Shown here: positions 1-9,034 of the stretch, in pieces
Layout: each line of letters opens with the position of its first letter
How positions within the stretch are numbered: position 1 is the stretch's first letter
Assembly: GCA_937957915.1 (NCBI GenBank)
Contig: CALGNZ010000046.1
Coordinates: 49,934 to 113,933 of the forward strand
DNA: 64,000 nt
From: an uncultured Granulosicoccaceae bacterium
GTDB taxonomy: Bacteria; Pseudomonadota; Gammaproteobacteria; Granulosicoccales; Granulosicoccaceae
Reading direction: 5' to 3'
The notes under the pieces: generated by a model
The model's input: the letters and a program-made list of their open reading frames with translations, nothing else
What the model was told of the DNA's origin: nothing
Database searches by the model: none
Made by a program: the position numbers and the translations under genes

Positions 1-397
1 TCACAATGCCAACCAGGCCGTCACGGTCCACAACGGGCAATCCGGAAATACCGTGTTTTGCGGTTAACTTGCGGACTTCCCCGATGGTTGTGTCGGGTGT
101 AATGGTAATGGGATCAAGTACAACGCCGCTTTCAAAGCGTTTTACTTTTCGTACCTCGGCAGCCTGATCGGTAACCGACATATTCTTGTGAATAATGCCA
201 ATGCCCCCCTCTTGTGCCATTGCGATGGCAAGACGCGCCCCGGTCACGGTATCCATCGCAGCCGACAACAGCGGGATGTTCAAATGCAAGCTTGCCGTGA
301 GCCGGGTACGAAGATCGATTTGGTTAGGCAAGACGAGCGAGTGGGCAGGGATTAGCAATACGTCGTCGAAGGTAAGCGCATCCTGAACTATTTTCAT
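1..397 (-). CDS. guaB: IMP dehydrogenase, 5' part (runs off the left edge)
   Basis: Only the first 132 codons are in the window, read leftward from the ATG at 397. The protein begins [20 protein letters not shown], the typical opening of IMP dehydrogenase, and continues through the barrel segment [11 protein letters not shown] and [11 protein letters not shown] into the first CBS motif (GVVLDPITI, then [17 protein letters not shown]). The enzyme oxidises IMP to XMP with NAD in GTP synthesis in the cytosol; the catalytic Cys lies outside the window. It is divergent from xseA, as in many gammaproteobacteria. The identification is firm although the gene is incomplete here. Confidence 0.95.
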   Translation of the reverse strand, partial: MKIVQDALTFDDVLLIPAHSLVLPNQIDLRTRLTASLHLNIPLLSAAMDTVTGARLAIAMAQEGGIGIIHKNMSVTDQAAEVRKVKRFESGVVLDPITITPDTTIGEVRKLTAKHGISGLPVVDRDGLVGIV

Positions 398-564
398 GCT
401 CGGCACATTTCGCTTTATGACCGTTGGGAAGGGATAAAAATTACTCGGTCAGCGCATTATACGGTTTGACCGCAACTGCGTAAATTGATTAACCTCTTTT
501 AAGTTGCTTTTTTTTTCAACTTCTTCCACCCACTTACCCCTACTCATAAGCGAGCGCCACGCTA
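398..564. promoter_or_regulatory. divergent guaB / xseA intergenic region
   Basis: These 167 bases separate two divergent genes and so must hold the promoter of each. The middle is AT-rich, with a run of T residues around 507-517 ahead of xseA. I could not pick a convincing -35/-10 pair for either direction, nor a clear purine-repressor box. Confidence 0.35.
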
Positions 565-1914
565 ATGCAGCAAATGTCCATGCCTCTGGACCAGGTGTTC
601 TCTGTCAGTGAACTCAACAGCGAAGTAAAGCTCCTGCTCGATCAGACCTTTGGTGCAGTGTGGGTTGAAGGGGAGCTCTCGAACGCGATGCGTGCTCGCA
701 CCGGACACCTGTACTTTTCACTGAAAGACAAGCGATCTCAATTGCGCTGCGCCATGTTTCGTAACGACAACCGCCGCCTCGGCTTCGAACCAAAAGATGG
801 CCAGAAGGTACTCTGCCGCGGCCGACTGGGCTTGTACGAGGCACGTGGCGATTATCAGCTGATTGTCGACCGGATGACGGAGACGGGAACCGGTGATCTT
901 CAACGCCAGTTTGAATTGACGAAAAAGAAGCTGCACGAGCAGGGATTATTTGATCAGGAACACAAACAACAATTGCCGCTTTACCCGAAGTCAATTGGCA
1001 TCGTCACATCGCCAACCGGCGCTGCCGTGCAAGATGCCATCAAAGTTTTGCAACGCAGGTATCCGCGCGCATCGATCATTGTTTACCCGGCAACCGTGCA
1101 GGGACGTGACGCCGCACCGTCAATCGTCAACATGTTAATGCGAGCAAATCGTCGCGCAGAGTGCGATGTATTGTTGCTGGTGCGAGGCGGAGGATCACTG
1201 GAAGATTTGTGGGCATTTAACGAAGAGGCTGTGGCCCATGCTGTTTTTGCCTCGACCATTCCTGTGATCTCGGGCGTAGGCCATGAGATCGACTACACCA
1301 TCGCGGATCTGGTTGCAGACATGCGAGCGCCCACTCCGTCAGCAGCGGCGGAGCTGTGCAGTCCTGATCAGTCTGCACTGGAATTATTGATAGCGCAGCA
1401 CACACAGCGTTTGGGCCGGGCATTTTCACAGCGCCATGGATCTTTCGATATAAGTTGCCAGCGGCTGTTAAAGCGACTGGCAGCCCAACACCCCAGTAAC
1501 AGACTGCAGCAGCGGTCGCAACGCTGCGATGAACTTGAAATGCGCTTGCTTCGCGCAGTCAGGACACAGAACACCACACGAGACGCTCGCTTTCAGTCGC
1601 TGGGCCGGCGATTACACCGCCTGTCTCCCGATCGGCAACTGCAGCGCCGACAACAGACGCTGGCAGGGCTCGGCAATCGCCTTGTCGCACTGGCGGGGGC
1701 AGCGACCGGTAAACAACGACTGAGGCTGGAAGGCAGCAGACGTGCGCTGCAGGCGATCAGCCCGCTACAGACATTGGAACGAGGCTACGCAATTGCGCAG
1801 GACCAGTCCGGACAGATCATTCACGATGCGTCGACACTGACGCAGGGGCAATTGGTACAAATTCGTGTCGCCAAAGGTAATTTTGACGCCGAAGTCAGTA
1901 AAAAGCCCGAATAG
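565..1914 (+). CDS. xseA: exodeoxyribonuclease VII large subunit
   Basis: A 449-residue protein, close to the usual length of XseA. With XseB it forms exonuclease VII, which degrades single-stranded DNA to short oligonucleotides in repair. An N-terminal OB-fold (about residues 9-105, with VWVEGELSN and GHLYFSLKD) is followed by the catalytic region carrying IGIVTSPTGAAVQDA, VRGGGSLEDLWAFNEE and PVISGVGHEIDYTIAD, and then a long helical tail ending with the typical LERGYAIA segment. The ATG at 565 is used; an in-frame ATG at 574 is also possible. It stands alone, divergent from guaB; xseB is not in the window. Confidence 0.97.
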   Translation: MQQMSMPLDQVFSVSELNSEVKLLLDQTFGAVWVEGELSNAMRARTGHLYFSLKDKRSQLRCAMFRNDNRRLGFEPKDGQKVLCRGRLGLYEARGDYQLIVDRMTETGTGDLQRQFELTKKKLHEQGLFDQEHKQQLPLYPKSIGIVTSPTGAAVQDAIKVLQRRYPRASIIVYPATVQGRDAAPSIVNMLMRANRRAECDVLLLVRGGGSLEDLWAFNEEAVAHAVFASTIPVISGVGHEIDYTIADLVADMRAPTPSAAAELCSPDQSALELLIAQHTQRLGRAFSQRHGSFDISCQRLLKRLAAQHPSNRLQQRSQRCDELEMRLLRAVRTQNTTRDARFQSLGRRLHRLSPDRQLQRRQQTLAGLGNRLVALAGAATGKQRLRLEGSRRALQAISPLQTLERGYAIAQDQSGQIIHDASTLTQGQLVQIRVAKGNFDAEVSKKPE

Positions 1915-2045
1915 TTGCCGCCAGGATAGACTCCACATAAACCCCGCTAGATGATCTGAAGATCACAGAAAAACAACACAATATTTGCCATTCGGACGAG
2001 ATTCTGGTAGAAACGTGCGGCTTCGATTTTGGACAAGGTGTGAGT

Positions 2046-2786
2046 ATGGCTGCCAAAAAAAAATCTTCAACAAAAGTGTCAAAGACGGTCGCCAAGACGG
2101 CCTCCACAAAATCCGCAACGGCCAGGACCGCTGTTAGCAAGACAGCTGCGACCAGCCGTGCTCCAGCCGTGAAAAAGCCCGTTACCAAACAAACCGCCGC
2201 AAAGAAAAAGGTAAGTAAAAAGTTGACTAGCACACCGACAGCTGATGCCCCGAAAAAAACTGCCGCGAAAAAGGCAACCACCACCAAATCCGCGACCGCC
2301 GCGACCGCAGTGAAGAAAAAGGCAACTGCGAAGAAATCTGCGGTTAAGTCAACTGCAACAGCGATGTCCGCCAACGGTCAGTTCAAGACCTTCTCGCCAT
2401 ACGAGCCAGCGAAAGACGAGGAGTACATGAGCGCCGAGCAACTGGAGCACTTCCGCGAAATATTGCTCAAATGGAAGCAATCTCTGATGGAAGAAGTCGA
2501 CAGAACGGTTGGCCACATGAAAAGCGATGCGACAAATTTTCCCGACCCCAATGACCGGGCCACGCAGGAAGAAGAGTTCAGTCTGGAACTCAGAACCAGA
2601 GATCGGGAAAGAAAGTTGATCAAGAAAATCGATGAATCCATAGTCAAAATTGACGAGGACGAATACGGGTTTTGCGACGGTTGTGGCGTTGATATCGGCA
2701 TTCGCCGCCTGGAAGCGAGACCAACCGCCAATATGTGCATTGAATGCAAGACACTGGAAGAAATACGCGAAAAACAAATCGCATAG
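2046..2786 (+). CDS. dksA: RNA polymerase-binding transcription factor DksA with long Lys/Ala-rich N-terminus
   Basis: The C-terminal 130 or so residues match DksA closely. They include the coiled-coil tip with DPNDRA (the Asp/Asp/Ala motif that reaches the RNA polymerase active site), FSLELRTRDRERKLIKKI, and a C4 zinc finger (CDGCG ... CIECK). DksA works with ppGpp to control transcription initiation. The odd part is the first 110 or so residues: an almost pure Lys/Ala/Thr/Ser segment resembling histone H1 or AlgP tails, which ordinary 150-residue DksA lacks. I start at ATG 2046, because AAGGTG lies 5 bases upstream; a GTG at 2040 is also in frame. gluQ follows after 36 bases, the common dksA-gluQ pairing. 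Confidence 0.95.
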   Translation: MAAKKKSSTKVSKTVAKTASTKSATARTAVSKTAATSRAPAVKKPVTKQTAAKKKVSKKLTSTPTADAPKKTAAKKATTTKSATAATAVKKKATAKKSAVKSTATAMSANGQFKTFSPYEPAKDEEYMSAEQLEHFREILLKWKQSLMEEVDRTVGHMKSDATNFPDPNDRATQEEEFSLELRTRDRERKLIKKIDESIVKIDEDEYGFCDGCGVDIGIRRLEARPTANMCIECKTLEEIREKQIA

Positions 2787-2822
2787 CCCCGCACTTCTCG
2801 AAACCTGTTTCGGGCAACTACC

Positions 2823-3743
2823 GTGGCGCAAATCTCCGGTTACATTGGCAGATTTGCGCCGTCCCCCACAGGCCCGCTGCACCTCGGGTCGCTGGCAGCA
2901 GCGTTAGCCAGCTGGGTTGATGCGCGAGCTCATGACGGACTGTGGTTACTGCGCATCGAGGACATTGACCGTGAACGCGAGCAGCCAGGCGCCTCTGATC
3001 TGATTATTAACAGCCTGGGCGCGCATGGCCTGAGCTGGGACAAACCAATCACTTACCAAAGCGAACGCTCAATTGAGTATGAAGACGCGCTCACCCTGTT
3101 GCGACAACAGGGAAGACTGTACGCTTGTACCTGCACCCGCAAACAACTCCGCGAAATTGCCGGCAACCGAGTTGATCGCTCTTATCCGGGGTTCTGCCGC
3201 GACCGGCAGTTACCAGAGGCTGACAGCGCACTTCGCCTCACAGTTCCGGCAGATCAGCGCACCAGTTTTCAGGATGCTAATTACGGCGAAGTATCTGAAA
3301 CGGTGGCAGACACGATCGGAGATTTCATTGTCAGGCGCCGTGGCCCGTTCTACGCGTATCAGTTGGCCGTCGTCGTGGATGACGCCGCACAGGGCGTGAC
3401 ACACGTTGTAAGAGGCGCCGACTTACTCGACAACACAGCCAGGCAAATTATCCTGCAACAAGCTCTAGGCTGCTCTCAGCCCGCCTACCTGCATGTGCCG
3501 CTGGTGACTAGCGGCGAGCAAAAGCTCAGCAAACAAAGCGGCGCTGCAGCACTTGATGACCACAAACCTGTCGAGAACCTTGTCGATGCGTGGGCCTGCC
3601 TGGGGCAGGATGCGCCGGATGCAGCAGATCTGCGCACTGTAGATGAATTTTTGTCTTTCGCTGTTTCAAATTGGAATCGCAACTGTATCGGAAATGATTC
3701 AGTTGATATCCAGAATAAGAATTTGGTTGACACAAATGGTTGA
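2823..3743 (+). CDS. gluQ: glutamyl-Q tRNA(Asp) synthetase
   Basis: A 306-residue truncated glutamyl-tRNA synthetase paralogue. It activates glutamate and transfers it to the queuosine base of tRNA(Asp), and lacks the anticodon-binding half of GltX. Visible are the HIGH-class motif in APSPTGPLHLGSLAAA near the N-terminus, a Cys/Tyr zinc site (CTCTRKQ ... YPGFC), and a KMSKS-like KLSKQSG. The start is GTG at 2823, directly before AQISGYIGRFAPSP. It lies 36 bases downstream of dksA on the same strand, so co-transcription is likely. Confidence 0.95.
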   Translation: MAQISGYIGRFAPSPTGPLHLGSLAAALASWVDARAHDGLWLLRIEDIDREREQPGASDLIINSLGAHGLSWDKPITYQSERSIEYEDALTLLRQQGRLYACTCTRKQLREIAGNRVDRSYPGFCRDRQLPEADSALRLTVPADQRTSFQDANYGEVSETVADTIGDFIVRRRGPFYAYQLAVVVDDAAQGVTHVVRGADLLDNTARQIILQQALGCSQPAYLHVPLVTSGEQKLSKQSGAAALDDHKPVENLVDAWACLGQDAPDAADLRTVDEFLSFAVSNWNRNCIGNDSVDIQNKNLVDTNG

Positions 3744-3812
3744 CCGCATAGCTAACTCACCATATCTTTCAACATCTTGCGCCACCAAGTGCAGTCACAA
3801 GCGGAGAACTGA

Positions 3813-5756
3813 ATGTCTGAATCGAAAACCTACCCGGTAAGTGCCGAGTCATCGGACCGGGCCTGGATCGACGATGAGAAGTATCAGGAAATGTATAAAC
3901 GGTCTATCGAGGAACCAGACGAGTTCTGGGCCGAGCAGGCCAACCAGTTTATTGACTGGTACACCCCCTGGGACAAAGTTCAGGAGTGGGACTACCACAA
4001 AGCAGAGATCAAGTGGTTCGAGGGGGCAAAACTTAATGTCTCGCACAACTGTCTGGATCGGCACCTCGAGACCCGTGGTGATCAGGTTGCCATCATCTGG
4101 GAAGGTGATGACCCCAATGTACAGCGTAAAATCACCTACCGAGAACTGCATGCGGAAGTCTGCCAGTTCGCGTCTGCGCTAAAAGGACTTGGCGTTAAAA
4201 AAGGCGATCGAATCTGCATCTACATGCCAATGATCCCGGAAGCTGCAGTAGCCATGCTCGCCTGTACACGCATTGGCGCAATGCATTCCATAGTCTTTGG
4301 TGGATTTTCACCAGATGCACTTCGGGATCGCATCAATGATTCAGAGTGCTCGGTGGTTATCACCGCTGATCAGGGCCTGCGCGGTGGCAAGAAAGTGGCT
4401 CTGAAATCCAACGCTGACAAAGCCTGCGAAGACACTCCCAGCGTTCGCAAAATGGTGGTGGTCAAGCACGGTGCAGAACCGACCGGATGGGTAGACGGAC
4501 GCGACGTCTGGTACCACGAACTGGTCGAAGCGGGCTCGGAGTCGTGCCCTGCCGAGGAGATGGGCGCTGAAGATCCGCTCTTTATTCTGTACACATCCGG
4601 CTCTACCGGTAAGCCCAAAGGCGTGTTGCACACGACCGGTGGTTATATTCTCTATGCTGCGATGACGCACAAGTATGTCTTCGACTACCACGACGGCGAC
4701 ATCTACTGGTGCACGGCGGATGTTGGCTGGGTAACAGGTCACTCCTACATCGTTTACGGGCCGCTAGCGAACGGTGCTACCACGCTGATGTTCGAAGGTA
4801 TCCCCACCTATCCCGACGCGGGCAGGTTCTGGGAAATTATCGATAAGCACCAGGTTAATATCTTCTACACAGCGCCAACTGCACTGCGTGCGCTGATGGC
4901 TCAGGGCGACGAACTGGTGAAGAAACATTCGCGTGAAAGTCTGCGCTTGCTCGGCTCTGTCGGCGAGCCGATTAATCCGGAGGCCTGGGAGTGGTACCAC
5001 AAAGTTGTGGGCAACGAGCGCTGCCCGGTCGTCGACACCTGGTGGCAAACCGAAACCGGCGGCATCATGATTAGCCCGCTACCTGGCGCAACACCGTTGA
5101 AACCAGGGTCTGCCACTCGGCCATTTTTCGGCGTAGAGCCGGCGCTGGTCGATGACCAGGGCACCATCATTGAAGGCCCGGCCTCCGGCAATCTTGTTAT
5201 CAAGCGACCCTGGCCCGGGCAAATGCGATCAGTCTACGGCGACCACAAACGATTTCACGAAACCTACTTTGCAATGTACCCTGGTTACTACTTCAGCGGT
5301 GACGGTGCACGTCTCGACGAAGATGGCTACTGGTGGATTACCGGCCGAGTAGACGACGTGATCAATGTCTCCGGACATCGCATGGGAACAGCCGAAGTCG
5401 AGAGTGCGCTGGTGCTGCACGAACTGGTTGCGGAGGCCGCAGTTGTCGGTTACCCGCATGACATCAAAGGCCAGGGAATCTACGCCTACGTCACGCTGAT
5501 GATCGGCACCGAACCAACCGATGAGTTGCGCGCCGAGCTGGTAAAGCATGTACGCAAGGAAATCGGCCCAATCGCCAGCCCCGACGTTATTCAGTGGGCA
5601 CCCGGCCTGCCAAAGACTCGCTCTGGCAAAATCATGCGTCGTATTTTGCGCAAGATTGCAGAAAACGAGATCGAGAATCTGGGAGATACTTCAACACTGG
5701 CGGATCCGGGTGTGGTTGATGACCTGGTAGAGAATCGGGCAGCCAACCAGGCCTGA
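3813..5756 (+). CDS. acs: acetyl-CoA synthetase (AMP-forming)
   Basis: A 647-residue full-length Acs that makes acetyl-CoA from acetate, ATP and CoA through acetyl-AMP. The adenylate-forming core carries [14 protein letters not shown] (phosphate loop), [10 protein letters not shown] and YFSGDGA; the C-terminal lid carries [14 protein letters not shown] and [11 protein letters not shown], whose last-motif lysine is the conserved catalytic residue that is acetylated in the family. The ATG at 3813 has a purine-rich GCGGAGAAC just upstream. A strong hairpin follows the stop codon. It permits growth on acetate and fits an aerobic heterotroph. Confidence 0.97.
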   Translation: MSESKTYPVSAESSDRAWIDDEKYQEMYKRSIEEPDEFWAEQANQFIDWYTPWDKVQEWDYHKAEIKWFEGAKLNVSHNCLDRHLETRGDQVAIIWEGDDPNVQRKITYRELHAEVCQFASALKGLGVKKGDRICIYMPMIPEAAVAMLACTRIGAMHSIVFGGFSPDALRDRINDSECSVVITADQGLRGGKKVALKSNADKACEDTPSVRKMVVVKHGAEPTGWVDGRDVWYHELVEAGSESCPAEEMGAEDPLFILYTSGSTGKPKGVLHTTGGYILYAAMTHKYVFDYHDGDIYWCTADVGWVTGHSYIVYGPLANGATTLMFEGIPTYPDAGRFWEIIDKHQVNIFYTAPTALRALMAQGDELVKKHSRESLRLLGSVGEPINPEAWEWYHKVVGNERCPVVDTWWQTETGGIMISPLPGATPLKPGSATRPFFGVEPALVDDQGTIIEGPASGNLVIKRPWPGQMRSVYGDHKRFHETYFAMYPGYYFSGDGARLDEDGYWWITGRVDDVINVSGHRMGTAEVESALVLHELVAEAAVVGYPHDIKGQGIYAYVTLMIGTEPTDELRAELVKHVRKEIGPIASPDVIQWAPGLPKTRSGKIMRRILRKIAENEIENLGDTSTLADPGVVDDLVENRAANQA

Positions 5757-5785
5757 TTGCGTCACTGCTTTAAAGACTGAAATCC

Positions 5786-5807
5786 CCCCGGAACGCTCGT
5801 TCCGGGG
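5786..5807 (+). terminator. hairpin terminator after acs
   Basis: CCCCGGAAC and GTTCCGGGG form a perfect 9-bp stem around a 4-base loop (GCTC), starting about 30 bases after the acs stop and followed by TTCTCT. The T-tract is short, but position and stem strength suit a rho-independent terminator. It also lies between convergent genes. Confidence 0.75.
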
Positions 5808-5847
5808 TTCTCTAAGGCTCAATACGCAAACCAGTCAGCCGGTTTAG

Positions 5848-6057
5848 TCAGTACCGCAGGAAATACCAGACCAGATAGGCAATGCTGCAAAGTATCAGCC
5901 CGATACTCCACACCATTAGCCACAATTGCTTGCCGTATCTGCCAACGAAAAACAAAATAAAACCTGTTACCAGTGCCAGGCCTACTGTAAATGCCAGTAA
6001 ACCCGGTGAGGTCTCTGTGTAGGGAAGCCCGGTTGTGGGCTCAATTTTATAGCGCAA
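5848..6057 (-). CDS. small two-helix membrane protein
   Basis: An open frame of 69 residues downstream of msrB on the same strand. After a polar start (RYKIEPTTGLPYTETSPG) it has two hydrophobic stretches, about residues 19-38 (LLAFTVGLALVTGFILFFVG) and 45-66 (LWLMVWSIGLILCSIAYLV), which predicts a small inner-membrane hairpin. The only start in the frame is TTG at 6057; an in-frame stop lies 24 bases upstream. I do not recognise a family. The 35-base gap to msrB suggests co-transcription. The regular amphipathic pattern argues for a real gene. Confidence 0.55.
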   Translation of the reverse strand: MRYKIEPTTGLPYTETSPGLLAFTVGLALVTGFILFFVGRYGKQLWLMVWSIGLILCSIAYLVWYFLRY

Positions 6058-6092
6058 TGATCCAGCCTGTTCTGCGGGTTACCAACGGTTGC

Positions 6093-6485
6093 TCAGGAAT
6101 CGTCAGACGGTTCAAACTGCAATGATGCCGAGTTAATGCAATAACGCATTCCGGAAGGTTCAGGGCCATCTGGAAACACGTGCCCCTGATGTGCATTGCA
6201 CTTCTTACAGTGCACCTCTGTGCGCCGCATACCGAGGCTGTCGTCCGACGTTTCTTCCAGGTTGTCGCCAGCAGGAGCCCAGAAACTTGGCCAGCCACTG
6301 CGAGAGTCGTATTTGGTGTCAGAATCAAACAGGTGTGTGCCACAGACCACACACAGATATTTACCGGCCTGTTTGTTGTCGTTGTACTCGCCGGTGAAGG
6401 GGTGCTCGGTACCGTGCCCCTGGGTGACACGATATTGAATATCTGTCAGGCGATCGCGCAAATCTTTATCATCGGGTTTTGACAT
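6093..6485 (-). CDS. msrB: peptide-methionine (R)-S-oxide reductase
   Basis: A 130-residue MsrB, which reduces the R epimer of methionine sulfoxide in oxidised proteins using thioredoxin. It shows the two CxxC zinc pairs (CVVCGTHLF and CKKCNAHQGHVF), the SGWPSFW segment, and the catalytic cysteine in MRYCINSASL near the C-terminus. Length and motif order are normal for the single-domain enzyme. A small membrane protein follows on the same strand. The gene is cytoplasmic, with no signal peptide. Confidence 0.96.
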   Translation of the reverse strand: MSKPDDKDLRDRLTDIQYRVTQGHGTEHPFTGEYNDNKQAGKYLCVVCGTHLFDSDTKYDSRSGWPSFWAPAGDNLEETSDDSLGMRRTEVHCKKCNAHQGHVFPDGPEPSGMRYCINSASLQFEPSDDS

Positions 6486-6633
6486 CTGAGTGACCTCTGT
6501 GGCTCCGGAGCTGCTAACATGAATGGTACTTATACAACGCCCTTACAACTTTTCACACTGTTAACGCGCTTCAACTCGAGTTTCCGGGCATGGCGTTGAA
6601 GGTAAAGACAGATTCCGGCAGTCACGGGTTAAA

Positions 6634-7197
6634 ATGAGCAACGACCACCCGCCAAACGAAGACGATCCAATGGAGCTATTTCGACAGTCCGTCGGCGATG
6701 TCAAGCGGGTTGCAGACGATCGAGTGCCAGACCGACCAACACCACCGGCGCCGAGACCCCGTCAGCGAGAGCTCGATGAAAAACAGGTCATGTACGATGC
6801 CATGCATGACCCGATCGATTTTGATGCGGCCGATACGGGCGAGCATCTGTCCTGGGCTCGTGCAGGCGTTCAGCGCCGGGTACTACGCAAGCTTCGCAAC
6901 GGTTACTACGCGGTGGCAGCCGAGTTGGATTTGCATGGAATGACTGTCGTTGAAGCACGTGCCGCGTTGGCAGAGTTTCTGGTTGAGGCAACAAGTTTGC
7001 GCGGCAGTTGCTGCGTCCGGGTGATTCATGGCAAGGGCCGCAAAACAGCGACGGATGCCCCGGTCCTGAAGCCAATGGTCGCGGGCTGGCTGAAAAACAG
7101 AAACTTAGTGCTCGCCTATTGCTCTGCAAAATCCAGCCATGGCGGCACCGGCGCTTTGTACGTGCTGCTGCGGTCTAACAACGACGGGAAGCACTAG
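6634..7197 (+). CDS. Smr-domain protein (SmrA/YdaL type)
   Basis: A 187-residue protein whose C-terminal half is an Smr domain: LDLHGMTVVEARAAL, then VIHGKG and GGTGALYVLLR, the three signature blocks of the MutS2-related small nuclease domain. The N-terminal 90 residues are charged and proline-rich (DRPTPPAPRPRQRELDEKQ), as in stand-alone Smr proteins of gammaproteobacteria. Nuclease activity is known for several family members, but the physiological role of these stand-alone versions is not settled. It starts at ATG 6634 and stands alone between leftward genes. Confidence 0.88.
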   Translation: MSNDHPPNEDDPMELFRQSVGDVKRVADDRVPDRPTPPAPRPRQRELDEKQVMYDAMHDPIDFDAADTGEHLSWARAGVQRRVLRKLRNGYYAVAAELDLHGMTVVEARAALAEFLVEATSLRGSCCVRVIHGKGRKTATDAPVLKPMVAGWLKNRNLVLAYCSAKSSHGGTGALYVLLRSNNDGKH

Positions 7198-7266
7198 CAC
7201 TAGCAACACCCGGCAGGACCCCGAGTATGGTAACAAGAGCAGTACCTTGCCCACTCAAAAGCTGAC

Positions 7267-7944
7267 CTAATGCAGCGTAACGTTGCCTTGCAATGAGTCG
7301 GTGTCATCCCCGACAGACAGCATTTCGCCGTCGACATCCTCTTCACTGCCACCATTCTCATCGCCGCCTTCACTATCGCCTGAAAGGGGTATTTCGAGCT
7401 GGCTGCTGATTGTGTCGAGATCAGCCAGTTCTGATAGTGGCGGCAATTCGTCAATGCGCCGCAGATTAAAGTAATCCAGAAATTCTTTGGTCGTCGCGTA
7501 CATTGCTGGCCGACCCGGCACTTCTTTGTGACCCACTACCCTCACCCATTCACGTTCAAGCAGCGTCTTGATGATATTGGTACTCACTGAAACACCGCGC
7601 ACCTCTTCGATTTCAGTTCGTGTGATAGGTTGGCGGTAGGCAACAAGCGCCAGTGTCTCGAGCAACGCCCGCGTGTATCTGGGAGGCCGCTCATCAAACA
7701 ACCGGGAGATCCAGGGTGACACTTCCTGATCAATCTGCACCCGGAAGCCGCTCGCAACCTCGACAATACTGACGCCTCGCGATGCGTACTCGGCCTGCAA
7801 ATCAACCAGCGCCCGCGTTACATCGGTGCGCTCAACGGCATCATCGTCTTTCGCAAACAGCTTGTGTAATTGTGCTACCGAGAGCGGCTTGTCGACCGCC
7901 ATCAACGCCGCTTCTACGATATTTTTGATCTTGTCCTGGTCCAA
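7267..7944 (-). CDS. scpB: segregation and condensation protein B
   Basis: A 225-residue ScpB, the winged-helix partner that binds ScpA in the SMC-ScpAB condensin. The hallmark segments are VEAALMAVDKPLSVAQLHKLF near the start, RFTRALLETLALVAYRQPIT-like sequence (RALLETLALVAYRQPITR), and GRPAMYATTKEFLDYFNL. The C-terminal 50 residues are an acidic tail. The start is TTG at 7944 with AAGG 8 bases upstream. scpA lies 161 bases upstream on the same strand, separated by a tandem array. The rluB gene that often follows scpB is absent here. Confidence 0.94.
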   Translation of the reverse strand: MDQDKIKNIVEAALMAVDKPLSVAQLHKLFAKDDDAVERTDVTRALVDLQAEYASRGVSIVEVASGFRVQIDQEVSPWISRLFDERPPRYTRALLETLALVAYRQPITRTEIEEVRGVSVSTNIIKTLLEREWVRVVGHKEVPGRPAMYATTKEFLDYFNLRRIDELPPLSELADLDTISSQLEIPLSGDSEGGDENGGSEEDVDGEMLSVGDDTDSLQGNVTLH

Positions 7945-7981
7945 TCTTCTTGCCTTATTATTCTTGTCGGCGACTAGTGTC

Positions 7982-8060
7982 TTCAGAGCGCGTTTTCAAA
8001 GCGTGTATTCAGGGCGCGTTTTCAGGGAGCAATTTCACAGAGCATTTTCACGGAGCATTA
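7982..8060. repeat. six degenerate 12-14 bp tandem units between scpA and scpB
   Basis: Read on the + strand, the region breaks into six consecutive units sharing the pattern TCA-(G/C)(A/G)G-(C/A)GC-x-TTT: 7982-7995, 7996-8007, 8008-8021, 8022-8034, 8035-8047 and 8048-8060. The units differ in one to four bases and in length by one or two. It fills most of the gap between the scpA stop and the scpB start. Confidence 0.7.
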
Positions 8061-8105
8061 CCGGTTGTCGGGTTTCAGTTTTACTCGCCTGCCGCCAGCC
8101 ACACT

Positions 8106-8990
8106 CTAATTATACGACGCATCCGGGTTTTCGTTTGTATCCAGATAGTTAGGCCGTTCATCATCGTCGTCAATGGCCGCCGTTCGCGCCTGTATGAAAA
8201 TCGGTCCAAAGGGTTTCTCCTGGATAATTTCCAACAGCGATTCCTTACATAACTCGAGCATGGCTAAAAATGTTACAACACACCCTGCCCGGCCTTCCTC
8301 AACTGAAAAAAGTGACAGGAAATCGATTCGCTGATGCTCATTAATCATGACAAGCAGGCTCGACATACGTTCCCGAACCGAGAGAAACTCACGCTTAACA
8401 TTGTGATGCTGATTTAACTTCGCGCGCATTACCACACTGCGAAAGGCACCAAGCATCTCTTCCAGCTTGATATCAGGCAAGGGTTGTCGGTTCTCAAGCA
8501 CCGGCAGGCCGGCGCCCGCTTCGAACACGTCACGCTCCATGCGTGAGAGGTCATCCAGATCTTCTGCGGCCTGTTTAAATTGCTCATAGGCCTGCAGCCG
8601 CCTTATCAGCTCTGCGCGCGGATCGTCTTCATCCTCTACTTCCTCGGGCCTAGGCAGCAACAGTCTTGATTTGATTTCGGCGAGCATCGCTGCCATCACC
8701 AGATACTCAGCGGCAAGCTCGATCCGCATCATCTCCATAACAGCAATGTACTGCATGTATTGCTCGGTGATCGCCGCTACCGGAATATCGAGAATATCGA
8801 GGTTTTGTCGCTTGATCAGATATAACAGCAGGTCGAGCGGCCCTTCGAAAGTCTCAAGGAATACCTCCAGGGCGTCGGGCGGAATGTATAAATCGGTGGG
8901 GGTATCGACATAGGGCTCGCCAAGCACCACGGCGACAGGCAGCTGCATATCCAGCTGTTCTGCTGCACCTTCTTGTTTGATATCCGACAT
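8106..8990 (-). CDS. scpA: segregation and condensation protein A
   Basis: A 294-residue ScpA, the kleisin subunit that bridges SMC heads in chromosome condensation. It shows the N-terminal block FEGPLDLLLYLIKRQNLDI, followed by AEYLVMAAMLAEIKSRLLLP, and the winged-helix end VVTFLAMLELCKESLLEIIQ. The first 35 residues (DIKQEGAAEQLDMQLPVAVV) are an extension before the conserved region. The start is ATG 8990. It sits between the yciO-type gene and scpB on the same strand, a common trio. Confidence 0.95.
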   Translation of the reverse strand: MSDIKQEGAAEQLDMQLPVAVVLGEPYVDTPTDLYIPPDALEVFLETFEGPLDLLLYLIKRQNLDILDIPVAAITEQYMQYIAVMEMMRIELAAEYLVMAAMLAEIKSRLLLPRPEEVEDEDDPRAELIRRLQAYEQFKQAAEDLDDLSRMERDVFEAGAGLPVLENRQPLPDIKLEEMLGAFRSVVMRAKLNQHHNVKREFLSVRERMSSLLVMINEHQRIDFLSLFSVEEGRAGCVVTFLAMLELCKESLLEIIQEKPFGPIFIQARTAAIDDDDERPNYLDTNENPDASYN

Positions 8991-9034
8991 GTAATACTGG
9001 CGTTTGAAAGCTCTAGTCTATTGCGTGCGCCAGG

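Noticed and set aside
7982..8060. CRISPR array
   Set aside because: Units are contiguous, 12-14 bp and degenerate, with no spacers and no cas genes nearby.
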